Numbered from the stretch's first letter, positions 34,925-44,619 are shown. The stretch: DNA of 64,000 nt from Arthrobacter sp. N199823 (GCF_002929705.1 NZ_PJIN01000004.1:1-64000); one strand, 5' to 3'. Numbers and translations are program-made. Notes: generated from the sequence alone by a model not told the origin.

Positions 34925-35718
34925 GCGCGCCACAGGAACAGGGGCCCAGCATGAACGGTAGTTTCGGCGGCCGCGGAGTACTGGTCATTGGCGGCGGAGG
35001 AATTGGCTCCCAGGTGTGCCGCGACCTTGCCGCCGCGGGCGCCCGCGTCTACTTCACCTACTTCAGCAATGCCGCCACGGCCGCTGAGCTCGCGGCTGCT
35101 TTGCCCGCGGGGTCCTGCGCCGGCTATGCGGCACTGGACGCCACGGATGATGCCGCGGTTGAACACGTGGTGGCCACGGCAACCCGGGAGTTGGGCGGTG
35201 TGGACACCCTGGTCGTGACGGCCGGGCACCGGCATCCGCTGGCGTTGTTTCAGGAGACGACGGCGGCCACCGCAGCCGGGATCCTGAACACCGAACTCGG
35301 CGGCCCCATGAACGCGGTCCGCGCGGCGCTGCCGGCCATGGTGGCCGCAGGATTTGGCCGCATTGTTCTGGTGGGATCGGACAGCGGGAAGACCGGGTCT
35401 GTGGGGGACGCTGCCTCGGCAGCAGCCCGTGGCGGGCTGATCGCCTTTGCCAAGTCAATAGCTCGGGAGAATGCCGCGGCGGACATCACCGTCAACGTTG
35501 TCTGCCCGGGACCGACTGATACCGATCTGTTGGCCGGGATGACCGCGGCGGAGGGCCTCACAGGAAAGTTGATGAACGCCGTCGTGCGTGCCGTGCCCAA
35601 GCGCAGGCTGGGCTCGGTGGCCGAGATTTCCGGTGCGGTTATCTACCTTGCCGGTGCGGATGCAGGCTTTGTCACCGGACAGGCCGTCAGCGTCAGCGGC
35701 GGCCTCACGATGCAGTAG
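34921..35718 (+). CDS. Short-chain dehydrogenase-like protein with altered catalytic residues
   Basis: This 265-residue BadH-like SDR keeps VIGGGGIGSQ, Ser in VGSDSGK, and the BadH-type ending TGQAVSVSGGLTMQ. The active-site Tyr and Lys of YxxxK appear as Ser166 and Arg170 (DAASAAARGG), and NNAG is replaced by VTAG. The codons are unambiguous (TCG, CGT). It starts in an ATGA overlap; an ATG at 34951 with AGGGG upstream is an alternative. It may be inactive, structural, or use another mechanism. Confidence 0.8.
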   Translation: MSAPQEQGPSMNGSFGGRGVLVIGGGGIGSQVCRDLAAAGARVYFTYFSNAATAAELAAALPAGSCAGYAALDATDDAAVEHVVATATRELGGVDTLVVTAGHRHPLALFQETTAATAAGILNTELGGPMNAVRAALPAMVAAGFGRIVLVGSDSGKTGSVGDAASAAARGGLIAFAKSIARENAAADITVNVVCPGPTDTDLLAGMTAAEGLTGKLMNAVVRAVPKRRLGSVAEISGAVIYLAGADAGFVTGQAVSVSGGLTMQ

Positions 35719-35728
35719 GAGGGGTGAC

Positions 35729-36682
35729 TTGAGCATTGATCTGAGCCTTGTGGGCGCATCGCTTGGGACCGTCCAGCGCACGTGGAACGGCGATTCCGCC
35801 ATGCTGTACGCCCTCGGTGTCGGCGCGGGGGCCGGCCTCGGGGACCGGGAGCTGGCCTACACCACCGAGAACAGCGCCGGCGTCCCGCAGCAGGTGCTGC
35901 CTAGCTTTGCAACTGTGCTGGGATTCCCATCGGTGGCGCTTCTGGATCAGGGCGGCACGTCCAGCCCCGGCGTGTCTGGTGGAATAGCCACCCGCGGCGG
36001 GCCGTCCATCTTTGGTGAGTATCCGGCGTCCACCGTGCTGCACGCTCGACACGAGCTGACACTGCACAGACCACTGCCCGTAGCCGGTGCTGGCGATGTG
36101 TCGGCCGTGGTTACGGCGGTGCACGATACCGGCGCACACGCACTTATCACCATCACCGCCAAGCTCAACAGCGCTGACGTCAGCAGCGCAGAAAAGGGGG
36201 TGCACCTGGCCACCAACCGGGCCACGTTCCTAGTCCGCGGGGCGGGCGGTTTTGGCGGGCCCCGGCCGGAACCGACCCGGTGGCATGCGCCAGATCGCGA
36301 GCCGGATGACGCCGTAGACCATCCCACCAGCACCACTCAGGGCCTGCTATACCGCCTCAGCGGGGATCGGAACGCGCTCCATTCGGACCCTCGCGCCGCA
36401 CGGAAAGCCGGTTTTGACCGGCCTATCCTGCATGGTTTGTGTACCTACGGCTTTGCTGCTCGGGCGTTGATTCAATCCGTCTGTCGCGGCGACGCAGCCG
36501 AGTTTGGCACCATGGACGCACGGTTCACCAGCCCGGTGTTCCCCGGCGACAACCTTTCCTTTCGGATCTGGGACGACGGGGACACGGTGCATTTCCAGGG
36601 GCTCGTGTCCGGCCGTATGGTCCTGGACCACGGGTCCTTCACACGCAGGCCAAACGTCAACAAAGGAGTCACAAATGACTGA
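35729..36682 (+). CDS. MaoC-like (R)-specific enoyl-CoA hydratase, double hot-dog
   Basis: This 317-residue protein starts at TTG 35729, with AGGAGG six bases upstream; no ATG or GTG fits as well. Two hot-dog halves are visible. The second carries the hydratase-2 motif, YRLSGDRNALHSDPRAARKAG near residue 210 continuing into FDRPILHGL. It would hydrate an enoyl-CoA with (R) stereochemistry, giving the operon two stereochemically different hydratases. Its stop overlaps the thiolase start. Confidence 0.83.
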   Translation: MSIDLSLVGASLGTVQRTWNGDSAMLYALGVGAGAGLGDRELAYTTENSAGVPQQVLPSFATVLGFPSVALLDQGGTSSPGVSGGIATRGGPSIFGEYPASTVLHARHELTLHRPLPVAGAGDVSAVVTAVHDTGAHALITITAKLNSADVSSAEKGVHLATNRATFLVRGAGGFGGPRPEPTRWHAPDREPDDAVDHPTSTTQGLLYRLSGDRNALHSDPRAARKAGFDRPILHGLCTYGFAARALIQSVCRGDAAEFGTMDARFTSPVFPGDNLSFRIWDDGDTVHFQGLVSGRMVLDHGSFTRRPNVNKGVTND

Positions 36683-37886
36683 AGCATTTCTGATCGGCGG
36701 AGCACGAACCCCCGTGGGCCGCTACGGCGGGGCCCTGTCCAGCGTCCGCCCGGACGACCTCGCCGCCCTGGCAGTCAAGGAGGCCGTGCTGCGCGCCGGG
36801 ATCGACCCGGACACTGTCGATGAGGTGATTCTGGGCAACGCAAACGGGGCGGGTGAGGAAAACCGCAACGTGGCCAGAATGGCCTGGCTGCTAGCCGGCT
36901 TCGGCGACCACGTTCCGGGGCTGACCGTCAACCGGCTCTGCGCCTCCGGCCTGAGCGCCGTGATTCTGGCATCCCAAATGGTCAAGTCCGGTGCGGCCGA
37001 CATTGTGGTGGCCGGAGGAGTGGAGTCCATGAGCCGCGCACCGTGGGTACAAGCCAAACCCACCCAGGCGTTCGCCAAACCCGGCGAAAGCTTCGACACC
37101 TCCATTGGCTGGCGTTTCGTCAACCCCGAATTCACGTCCGGTGCCCTGTCCCGGGGCGGCAAGATGACCCTGTCCATGCCGCAAACCGCCGAAGAGGTGG
37201 CAGAGGTCTACGGCATTTCCCGCGAGGACTCCGACGCTTTTGCCGTCCAGTCCCACGAGCGGGCCCTGGCCGCCATTGCTGCCGGGCGGCTCCGGCCCGA
37301 GATTGTGCCCGTCACCGTCAAGGGCAGGAAGGGCAGCACCGTGGTGGACACGGATGAGGGTCCCCGGCCCGGGACCACCTTGGAGGTCCTGGCCGGACTG
37401 CGGCCGGTGGTCAAACCCAGCGGGGTGGTCACGGCTGGGAACGCCAGCACACTCAACGACGGTGCCTCGGCCATTGTTGTGGCCTCCGCGGCCGCTGTGA
37501 AGAAGTACGGGCTCACACCTCGGGGTCGGATTGTGGACGGTGCCTCGGTGGGTGTGGCCCCCGAGACCATGGGGATCGGACCAGTGCCTGCCACCCGGAA
37601 GGTGCTGGCTCGGGCCGGGTGGAACTTGGCCGATATCGGAGCCGTGGAGCTCAATGAAGCTTTTGCCAGCCAATCGCTTGCCGTGATGCGTGAACTCGGG
37701 CTGGACAACGGCATTACCAACAACGACGGCGGCGCCATCGCCCTGGGCCATCCGCTCGGTTCCAGCGGCTCACGCCTGGTGGTGACGCTGCTGGGCCGGA
37801 TGGAACGCGAGAATGTAGACCGGGGATTGGCCACCCTGTGTGTGGGTGTCGGGCAGGGCACCTCACTTCTCATCGAGCGCCCTTGA
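36675..37886 (+). CDS. Acyl-CoA thiolase (acetyl-CoA C-acyltransferase)
   Basis: This 403-residue thiolase has the nucleophilic C89 in NRLCASGLSAV. NEAFASQSLAV lies near residue 330, GGAIALGHPLGSSGSR near 355, and the second Cys in LATLCVGVGQG. AAAGGAG lies seven bases before the ATG. It resembles beta-ketoadipyl-CoA thiolases. As the last gene of the operon it would release acetyl-CoA from 3-ketoacyl-CoA intermediates. Confidence 0.88.
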   Translation: MTEAFLIGGARTPVGRYGGALSSVRPDDLAALAVKEAVLRAGIDPDTVDEVILGNANGAGEENRNVARMAWLLAGFGDHVPGLTVNRLCASGLSAVILASQMVKSGAADIVVAGGVESMSRAPWVQAKPTQAFAKPGESFDTSIGWRFVNPEFTSGALSRGGKMTLSMPQTAEEVAEVYGISREDSDAFAVQSHERALAAIAAGRLRPEIVPVTVKGRKGSTVVDTDEGPRPGTTLEVLAGLRPVVKPSGVVTAGNASTLNDGASAIVVASAAAVKKYGLTPRGRIVDGASVGVAPETMGIGPVPATRKVLARAGWNLADIGAVELNEAFASQSLAVMRELGLDNGITNNDGGAIALGHPLGSSGSRLVVTLLGRMERENVDRGLATLCVGVGQGTSLLIERP

Positions 37887-37940
37887 TCCGATCACGGCGG
37901 CCCCCGCCCAACGCGGCACCACTTTCCGGCCGGTTTTCCT

Positions 37941-37985
37941 CAACGCTTCCGCAGCAAATGGGCTGATTTCTTCAACGCTTCCGCA
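37941..37985. repeat. Two copies of a 13-bp motif CAACGCTTCCGCA
   Basis: Copies at 37941-37953 and 37973-37985 are each preceded by a T-rich TTC. They are 32 bp apart in the region between the thiolase and YCII genes. Related copies sit at 48003 and 48046, suggesting a dispersed intergenic repeat family. Confidence 0.5.
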
Positions 37986-38116
37986 CATACTTCACCGAGG
38001 GCGTCGATCCGCTCCTCTGTCAATCGTCATCACTGTGCACGCGCCTAAGGAACACCTTTGGCGGGCAGTACGCTGTCGGACATGGACGGCGGGTCAATCA
38101 CGAAGGACAATGAGAC

Positions 38117-38494
38117 ATGCGCTACACATTGCTTTTGCACTATCCCGAGATGGACGCCGCGTCTCTCAGTGAGGAGGCCATGGCGGAGGGGCAGCGGGCC
38201 TTCGCCAGCTACGCGGCCACACTGCACCAGGCCGGTGTGCTGCTCGGCGCCGAGATCCTCCAACCGTCGTCCAACACCACCACGCTCACCTTGGCCGACG
38301 GCGTGCTGCACGTCCAGGACGGTCCGTTTGCTGACACCAAGGAGCAGCTCGGAGGCACCTTTGTGATCGAGGTCCTGGACCTCGATGCGGCCGTCGAATG
38401 GGGCTGGCTGGCTCCCTCCATAGAGTGGGGATCCGTTGAAGTGCGTCCCGGTGCCTTGTTCACGGTCGACGGCGCCTGGCGGCCGAATACGTGA
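38117..38494 (+). CDS. YCII/DGPF-domain protein
   Basis: This 125-residue protein carries the YCII (dimeric alpha-beta barrel-like) domain: MRYTLLLHYPE at the N-terminus and VQDGPFADTKEQLGG near residue 68, which contains the DGPF signature. Its stop overlaps the GTG start of the sigma factor gene. Such proteins are regularly encoded next to ECF42-type sigma factors, but their biochemical function is not established. Confidence 0.85.
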   Translation: MRYTLLLHYPEMDAASLSEEAMAEGQRAFASYAATLHQAGVLLGAEILQPSSNTTTLTLADGVLHVQDGPFADTKEQLGGTFVIEVLDLDAAVEWGWLAPSIEWGSVEVRPGALFTVDGAWRPNT

Positions 38495-39807
38495 ACGCAC
38501 AGGAAGCGCGGGCGGCCGCAGAGCGGACGGCCCGGGCCTCCTATGGCCGTTTGCTTGCGTTGCTGGCAGCCTCGACGGGCGACCTCGCGCAGGCCGAGGA
38601 TGCGCTGTCCGCCGCGTTTGAACAGGCGTTGATCTCCTGGCCGTCCGACGGCGTCCCCGCAAATCCGGAGGCGTGGCTGCTCACGGTTGCCCGCAACCGG
38701 CAGCGGGATTCCTGGAAGTCGGCCTACAACCGGGCGTTTGCGCCGTTGGACACAACGGGTGAGCTGGGGCGTGATGCCATGGCCGCTGATGTGGTGGAAG
38801 TGGATGTGGATGCAATTGCTGACAAACGGCTGGAACTGCTTTTTGTCTGCACCCACCCGGCCATCGACCCCGCCGTGCGCACGCCGCTCATGCTGCAAAC
38901 GGTCCTAGGTTTTGATGCCGCCCGCATTGGAGCCGTGTTCAATGTCCCAGCGACGGCCATGGCCCAGCGCCTGGTCCGGGCCAAGAAACGCATTAAAGAG
39001 GCGCGCATCCCCTTCGTGGTTCCATCCCGTCAGGACATGCCCGGCCGGCTGTCCGCGGTACTTGAGGCCATCTACGGCTGCTACGCGATTGCCTGGGTGG
39101 GCGAATTCTTGGAGAACGGTGGCGTAGGAGACGCCAGTGATGCAGGCGGCGTAGCTGCGGCAGACGACTTGCGGGGTGAGGCCCACTACCGCGCGATGAC
39201 GCTTGCCCAGCTGCTGGACAACGAAGCGGAAGCATGGGGACTGGCCGCGCTGATCGCCTTCTCCTTAGCAAGGGTGCCGGGACGTCTTGAGCCAGCTGAA
39301 CCGGGGCGGGACCGGAGATTTCGCCCGCTCGAGGAGCAGGACACCGCGCTGTGGGATGCCGCCCTTATCGCAGATGGTGATGCGTGTTTGCGGCGGGCCC
39401 TCCCCGTCGCTGTGCCGGGGCGCTTCCAGCTCGAGGCGGCCATCCAGGCCGTCCATTGCGCCCGGGCCCGTTCAGGGCTGACGGACTGGACTGCGTTGCG
39501 CACCCTCTATGCGGCACTTGTGGCCGTGGCACCCAGTCTGGGTGCGCAGGTGGCCCTGGCCTCCGTGATCGGACGGGTAGAGAATCCGGAGGCGGGGCTC
39601 ACGGCGATGGGCGCCATAGCTGCCGGTGAACCCGCCTGGGTGCGTGCCGCCGTCGAACGTTTCCAGCCTTTCCATGCCGCCCGGGCCGAGCTGCTGGCTC
39701 GAGCAGGGCGCACGGCCGAAGCCTCAGCGGAGTTTACGGCCGCCGCTTTCATGACGCATGAGCCCGCGGTACGGCACTACCTAGTAAACCGCGCCGAAAT
39801 CGGCTGA
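38491..39807 (+). CDS. ECF sigma factor with long C-terminal extension (ECF42-like)
   Basis: This 438-residue protein has sigma region 2 (LAQAEDALSAAFEQALISWP and TVARNRQRDSW, residues about 30-75). Region 4 follows (about 115-170, with FNVPATAMAQRLVRAKKRI). A helical, TPR-like extension of about 250 residues completes it. This layout plus the adjacent DGPF protein identifies the ECF42 type, which has no classical anti-sigma factor. The GTG start overlaps the YCII stop (GTGA). Confidence 0.87.
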   Translation: MNAQEARAAAERTARASYGRLLALLAASTGDLAQAEDALSAAFEQALISWPSDGVPANPEAWLLTVARNRQRDSWKSAYNRAFAPLDTTGELGRDAMAADVVEVDVDAIADKRLELLFVCTHPAIDPAVRTPLMLQTVLGFDAARIGAVFNVPATAMAQRLVRAKKRIKEARIPFVVPSRQDMPGRLSAVLEAIYGCYAIAWVGEFLENGGVGDASDAGGVAAADDLRGEAHYRAMTLAQLLDNEAEAWGLAALIAFSLARVPGRLEPAEPGRDRRFRPLEEQDTALWDAALIADGDACLRRALPVAVPGRFQLEAAIQAVHCARARSGLTDWTALRTLYAALVAVAPSLGAQVALASVIGRVENPEAGLTAMGAIAAGEPAWVRAAVERFQPFHAARAELLARAGRTAEASAEFTAAAFMTHEPAVRHYLVNRAEIG

Positions 39808-40053
39808 GCCGGAGAATCCGGCAGCGATTTTTGCCGGCCAAAGATCTGTGGCGAGAGTGGTCTCTGCGACCGCGAGCGCCTCTTGCTTGGACGTGCCGCC
39901 CGTGGCCGCTTTTTGGATGCTGCAGTCCGGCGCCGCTTCACTGTCCCATTGGCCACTAGTCACATTCCGCCAGCTGCGGCGGACCTCCCAGACCAGCGGA
40001 ACCTGCCAGGGCGCGAACCCGCGAAGGAGAAGCACGACGCCGGTCCCCACCAC
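39781..40053 (-). CDS. Small putative membrane-anchored protein at the end of the cox cluster
   Basis: This is about 90 residues if started at the GTG at 40053. A hydrophobic segment (VVGTGVVLLLRGF) is followed by a soluble Trp/Ala-rich tail. Codon use fits a real gene (GC-rich third positions). The frame stays open to 40167, overlapping coxG, so the start is uncertain. It converges with the sigma gene, overlapping by 27 bp at the 3' end. I recognise no family. Confidence 0.4.
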   Translation of the reverse strand: MVGTGVVLLLRGFAPWQVPLVWEVRRSWRNVTSGQWDSEAAPDCSIQKAATGGTSKQEALAVAETTLATDLWPAKIAAGFSGSADFGAVY

Positions 40054-40093
40054 TAGCGCAGCCGTCCCGTACCCCGGGTGGTGGATCGTGGCG

Positions 40094-40813
40094 TCAGCGT
40101 TTGCGGCCCCTGGTGCACCAGACGATGACCGCCAGCAACGCGAGGACACCCAGCACGGCCGGGCCAAAACGCTTAGCTAGCACCGGCAGCACTGACGAAG
40201 CTAGATCTAGTTCCGGGGCTGCCTGTGCTGGAATAGCCTGCACTGGAGGCGCGTCATGGCGTGCCGCTGGAGCTGGCGGGGTACCGATATCGGGTGGAGC
40301 AGTCGCAGTGGCAGGCGCCGCAGAAGCCGCAGTGGCAGCTACGGGTGCAGGTACTTCTTCTGGCTCGGGCGGCCCTTCCGCCTTGCGGATCACGCACTGC
40401 ACAAACTGTTCCAGCAGCTTGTCCGAGATGTCCTGGATGACGCCTCGGCCAAATTGCGCCGGCTTGCCCGTGACGTTCATATCGGTTGAAACATCCACAG
40501 TGGTGCCGTCGCCGCTGGCAGCCAACGCTGCCGTGACGGTGGCACCTGCCGTGCCGTTGCCGCGTTTGTCCTTCCCTTGCGCCTCGATGACAACCGTGTG
40601 AGTGGCCTCATCGCGCGAGAGAAAACGCCCCGTGCCGGTGTACAGCATGGCGATCGGCCCCAACTTAATCTTGACGGTTCCAGTGAAGGTGTCCCCGTCC
40701 ACTCCGGTCAGGGTGGCCCCGGGAAAACACGGCGCAATTTCCTCCAACTGGTTGAAGGAATGCCACGTATCTGCCAGGGATGATGGGACGCTGAAATGGT
40801 GCTTGAGTTCCAT
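40094..40813 (-). CDS. coxG: CoxG-like protein (SRPBCC domain with C-terminal membrane anchor)
   Basis: This 239-residue protein has a CoxG/SRPBCC fold at residues 1-150 (MELKHHFSVPSSLADTWHSF, ending near LLEQFVQCV). A Pro/Ala-rich linker and one C-terminal transmembrane segment (VLGVLALLAVIVW) follow. CoxG is reported to anchor the molybdenum hydroxylase to the membrane or quinone pool. The ATG at 40813 follows coxM closely. Confidence 0.85.
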   Translation of the reverse strand: MELKHHFSVPSSLADTWHSFNQLEEIAPCFPGATLTGVDGDTFTGTVKIKLGPIAMLYTGTGRFLSRDEATHTVVIEAQGKDKRGNGTAGATVTAALAASGDGTTVDVSTDMNVTGKPAQFGRGVIQDISDKLLEQFVQCVIRKAEGPPEPEEVPAPVAATAASAAPATATAPPDIGTPPAPAARHDAPPVQAIPAQAAPELDLASSVLPVLAKRFGPAVLGVLALLAVIVWCTRGRKR

Positions 40814-40820
40814 GGCGCTT

Positions 40821-41699
40821 CTAGCCCCTTTCCTCTGAAAGTCCGACGGCGGCCAGCACCGCACGCTTGGCCAGCACCGTTGCGAGGTGGCGCCGGTAGG
40901 CGGCATCCCCGTTCAGATCACTGGCCGGTTCCGTTCCGTCAGCGGCGTTGGCACAGGCTGCCGCAATGGCGCCCACCTCCAAGGCACAGCCTGCTAGCGC
41001 AGACTCGGTTGAAGAGGCCCGCAGGGGAGTGCTGGCCATATTGGTCAGCCCCAACCGGGCCTGGGCAATCACGCCACCTTCCACCCGAACAAGAGCGGCC
41101 ACAGCAACAATGGACCATTGCTGGGACACCCGGGTGAACTTTTCATAATGTGAGCCCCACCCGGTGTATTTGGGCACTGTAATGCTCGTGAGGATCTCGC
41201 CTTCTTGCACGGCCGTGGTGAAGTAGCCCTGGAAGAAATCGGCGGAGTTCACTGATCGGTTTCCGCCAGCTCCACTCAGATTGAACACGGCCTCCAGAGC
41301 CAGGGCGGCAGCGGGCATGTCACCGGCTGGATCCGCATGGACCAACGCGCCGCCAATGGTGCCGCGGTGTCTGACCTGAGGATCAGCGACAGTGGCGGCG
41401 GTCTGAGCCAACAATGGCACAAAGGCGGCAATCAGAGGATCGGTTGCCACCGTGTGATGCGGGGTCATGGCACCTATGGTGAGGCTCCCGCCGTCGTCCG
41501 TGATGCCGGACAGGGAGGGTATCCGCCCCAAGTCCACCACCATGGAAGGATCTGCCAGGCGCAGCTTCATGACGGGAATCAGGCTTTGGCCTCCGGCGAG
41601 GACCTTCACATCGTCACCGGCAGACTCGGCGTCGGCCAGAAGCGAAAGCGCCTCCGCAACCGTGGTGGGCGCGGCGTAATCAAATGCGCTGGGGATCAT
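40821..41699 (-). CDS. coxM: CO dehydrogenase-like medium subunit (FAD-binding)
   Basis: This 292-residue FAD subunit of a xanthine-oxidase-family molybdenum hydroxylase has FAD-pyrophosphate contacts in LAGGQSLIPVMKLRLADP near residue 35. TIGAMTPHHTVATDP near 75 and VADPQVRHRGTIGGALVHAD near 105 are also typical. AGGAGG precedes the ATG at 41699, which sits in an ATGA overlap with the large-subunit stop. The gene order S-L-M matches form II clusters. Confidence 0.9.
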   Translation of the reverse strand: MIPSAFDYAAPTTVAEALSLLADAESAGDDVKVLAGGQSLIPVMKLRLADPSMVVDLGRIPSLSGITDDGGSLTIGAMTPHHTVATDPLIAAFVPLLAQTAATVADPQVRHRGTIGGALVHADPAGDMPAAALALEAVFNLSGAGGNRSVNSADFFQGYFTTAVQEGEILTSITVPKYTGWGSHYEKFTRVSQQWSIVAVAALVRVEGGVIAQARLGLTNMASTPLRASSTESALAGCALEVGAIAAACANAADGTEPASDLNGDAAYRRHLATVLAKRAVLAAVGLSEERG

Positions 41700-44080
41700 T
41701 GCACACCTCCTGTGGTCTTGGCTTCCTGCAGGGCATGCCACACACGCGATGGCGTGCACGGCATCTTGATATCCTTCACGCCGAGGTGGCGAATGGCGTC
41801 CAGCACCCCGTTGACAATGGCCGGGGTGGAGGCGATGGTGCCTGCCTCACCTACGCCCTTGGCGCCGAGTTGATTGCTGGTGGCCGGCGTCTCCGTGCGC
41901 GCCGTGATGTAGTGCGGCAGATCGGGGGCTCCAGGTACGAGGTAGTCGACGAACGATCCTGACACTAAGGTGCCGGCATCGTCATAGACGGCTTCCTCGT
42001 ACAGTGCCTGCGCAATGCCCTGAGCTAGGCCTCCGTGCACCTGGCCCTCAACGATCATGGGGTTCACCACCACTCCAATGTCATCCACGCACACATACTT
42101 GAGCACGGTGACTTGGCCTGTTTCGGTGTCAACCTCCATGGCCGCCAGATGAGTGCCGTGTGGGTAGGAGAAGTTGGCGGGATCGAAGGTGGCCTCTGAG
42201 TCCAGGTTGGGCTCCATGCCATCGGGCAGGTTGTGCGCGGAGAATGCGGCAAAGGCAATCTCGCCGAAGGACGTGGACGTTTCCGTTCCCCTGACGGTGA
42301 AGGAACCGTTGGCAAACTCGAGATCCTGCTCGCTGGCCTCCATCATGTGAGCTGCAATGGTCTTGGCCTTCTCAATGACCTTGTCCGCCGCGGCCAGCAC
42401 GGCCATGCCGCCCACTGTCAATGAGCGGGAGCCATAGGTGTCCAAGCCGCGTTGAGACACCTGCGTGTCGCCATGCAGCACTTCCACATTCTCGAACGGC
42501 ACGCCCAACCTGTCAGCCACAAGCTGGCTCCACGCTGTTTCATGGCCCTGCCCGTGGGCCGACGATCCGGTGACGACTTCCACGTTGCCGGTGGGCAGCA
42601 CCCGCACCTGCGCGTGCTCCCAGCCGCCGGCCGCATAGTTCAGGGCGCCGAGCACCCGAGACGGAGCCAGCCCACACATCTCTGTGAAGGTGGAGATACC
42701 AATGCCCAACTGCACGGTGGCGCCACTCTCGCGCCGCCGCTGCTGCTCGGCCCGGAGCTCGTCGTAGCCGAACAGGCCCAGGGCTTTCTCGGTGGCAGCC
42801 TCGTAGTTGCCGGTGTCGTATTCGAGTCCCGCCACCGTGGTGAACGGGAACTCGGTGTGCTTGATCCAGTTCTTCTCCCGCAACTCCAACGGGTCCATGC
42901 CCAACTCACCGGCCAGCTCATCCATCATCCGCTCGATAGCGAACGTGGCTTCTGGCCGCCCGGCCCCACGGTATGCATCCGTCCAGGCCTTGTTCGTGAA
43001 AATGTTGTGGCACTCAAAATGGTAGGCCGGGAACTTGTAGATCGAGTTGTACATGAACGCGCCCAGCACCGGGATGCCGGAGGTGATCAGACCCAAATAG
43101 GCGCCCATATCCGCCAACAGGTCAACGTGCAGTCCCGTGACAATGCCGTCCTTGGTGGCGCCGATCTTCAGCCGCTGCACCTGCGCCCGCCCGTGGTGGG
43201 CCACCTGCAGGGACTCGCTGCGCGTCTCGGTGAACTTGCACGGCTTGCCCATGCGCCGGGCCGCCAACAGTGTGATGACCTCCTCCGGGGTGACCTGCAA
43301 CTTTCCGCCAAAACCGCCGCCCACATCCGGGGCAATCACCCGCACCTTGCTTTCGGGAATGCCCAACGTCAACGCCAACATGAGCCGCAGAATGTGCGGG
43401 ATTTGCGTGGCACTCCACATGGTGATCTGCTCACCCGTGGGATCCACCACAGTAGAGCGCGGTTCCATGAATGCCGGAATGAGCCGCTGCTGGTACAGGG
43501 TCCGTTCCACCACCACATCGGAGTTCGCTAACGCCTCTGCAATGGCTGTGCCCGTACCTGCCTCGGCCGAATCAAAGACCCACGTGGCCGACTTGTTCGA
43601 CTCCAGCGAGGTGTGCGCCAGCACCTTGTCTGTGGCGGCCTCCTCCAGATCCATAACCACGGGCAGCTCATCGTAATCAACATCCACAAGTTCGACGGCG
43701 TCCCGGGCAGCGGCCACGCTGCGGGCGATCACCACCGCCACAATCTCTCCAGCGAAGGCCACCTCCTCCACGGCGATGGAGGGATGGCTGGGTGCCTTCT
43801 GATCCGGAGTGACGGGCCATGCGTTGGGCAGTGAACCCTGCTCAGCCGCTACGTCTGCTCCGGTCAGCACGGCCATGACGCCTGGAGATGCCTGTGCAGC
43901 TGAGACGTCAATGGCGGTGATCTTGGCGTGGGCGAAGGGGCTGCGCACCATGGCCAGATGCAGCATGCCCGGCAGTACCATGTTGTCGGTGAACCGCGAG
44001 CGCCCCGTGATCAGGTGCGCGTCTTCCTTGCGGAGGCGGGCGGTGCCAACTTCAGGTCTGGGAGTTGCCGTGGCGGTCAT
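41696..44080 (-). CDS. coxL: CO dehydrogenase-like large subunit, form II (molybdopterin-binding)
   Basis: This 794-residue molybdenum subunit carries the active-site loop AYRGAGR near residue 370, which marks form II. The copper-binding AYRCSFR of true form I CO dehydrogenase is absent. Other cofactor regions are [16 protein letters not shown] near 250, [13 protein letters not shown] near 510, and [19 protein letters not shown] near the C-terminus. Form II enzymes may oxidise CO poorly or act on other substrates, so the true substrate is open. Confidence 0.9.
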   Translation of the reverse strand: MTATATPRPEVGTARLRKEDAHLITGRSRFTDNMVLPGMLHLAMVRSPFAHAKITAIDVSAAQASPGVMAVLTGADVAAEQGSLPNAWPVTPDQKAPSHPSIAVEEVAFAGEIVAVVIARSVAAARDAVELVDVDYDELPVVMDLEEAATDKVLAHTSLESNKSATWVFDSAEAGTGTAIAEALANSDVVVERTLYQQRLIPAFMEPRSTVVDPTGEQITMWSATQIPHILRLMLALTLGIPESKVRVIAPDVGGGFGGKLQVTPEEVITLLAARRMGKPCKFTETRSESLQVAHHGRAQVQRLKIGATKDGIVTGLHVDLLADMGAYLGLITSGIPVLGAFMYNSIYKFPAYHFECHNIFTNKAWTDAYRGAGRPEATFAIERMMDELAGELGMDPLELREKNWIKHTEFPFTTVAGLEYDTGNYEAATEKALGLFGYDELRAEQQRRRESGATVQLGIGISTFTEMCGLAPSRVLGALNYAAGGWEHAQVRVLPTGNVEVVTGSSAHGQGHETAWSQLVADRLGVPFENVEVLHGDTQVSQRGLDTYGSRSLTVGGMAVLAAADKVIEKAKTIAAHMMEASEQDLEFANGSFTVRGTETSTSFGEIAFAAFSAHNLPDGMEPNLDSEATFDPANFSYPHGTHLAAMEVDTETGQVTVLKYVCVDDIGVVVNPMIVEGQVHGGLAQGIAQALYEEAVYDDAGTLVSGSFVDYLVPGAPDLPHYITARTETPATSNQLGAKGVGEAGTIASTPAIVNGVLDAIRHLGVKDIKMPCTPSRVWHALQEAKTTGGVQ

Positions 44081-44619
44081 GACACACCTGCCGTTTCGGA
44101 ATTGTCCTCGAGCATGGATGGGGACACCGATACACCGGAATCGTCATACTGGACACCGTCCGCCACAGACTTCACGGCAGCCACAATGTTTTGGTAGCCC
44201 GTGCAACGGCAGAGGTTGCCCTCCAGCCCCTCACGGATCTCGGACTCAGTGGGGTGGGGATTCTCTTTGAGAAGCGACGCCGACTGCATGATCATGCCCG
44301 GCGTGCAGAAACCGCACTGCAGTGCGTGGCACTGGTGGAAGGCCTCCTGCAACGGGGCAAGTTTGCCGTTCTGCGCCATGCCTTCGATGGTGATGACCTG
44401 GTGCCCATCGGCCTGCACGGCAAACATGGTGCAGGATTTCACGCTGACACCATCCAGATGCACAGTACAGGCACCGCAGTTGGTGGTGTCACAGCCAATC
44501 AGGGTGCCTGTTTTGCCCAGGCGCTCGCGCAGGTGCTGGACAAGCAAAAGTCTTGGTTCGACGTCGTCCGTATAACTGACGCCGTCAACCTCCACAGTGA
44601 TGGATATGGAACTCGCCAT
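44077..44619 (-). CDS. coxS: CO dehydrogenase-like small subunit (two [2Fe-2S] clusters)
   Basis: This 180-residue iron-sulfur subunit has both cluster motifs. The ferredoxin-type motif is [17 protein letters not shown] near residue 40. The C-terminal pair is [16 protein letters not shown] plus [12 protein letters not shown]. It passes electrons from molybdenum to FAD. GAGGAG precedes the ATG. The tail of about 30 residues after the last cluster is acidic. An internal promoter in the 118-bp gap upstream is possible. Confidence 0.92.
   Translation of the reverse strand: MASSISITVEVDGVSYTDDVEPRLLLVQHLRERLGKTGTLIGCDTTNCGACTVHLDGVSVKSCTMFAVQADGHQVITIEGMAQNGKLAPLQEAFHQCHALQCGFCTPGMIMQSASLLKENPHPTESEIREGLEGNLCRCTGYQNIVAAVKSVADGVQYDDSGVSVSPSMLEDNSETAGVS

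Noticed and set aside
42452-43531. A 359-residue open frame antisense to coxL
   Set aside because: It is a shadow of the molybdenum-subunit gene; the translation is Arg/His-rich without motifs.
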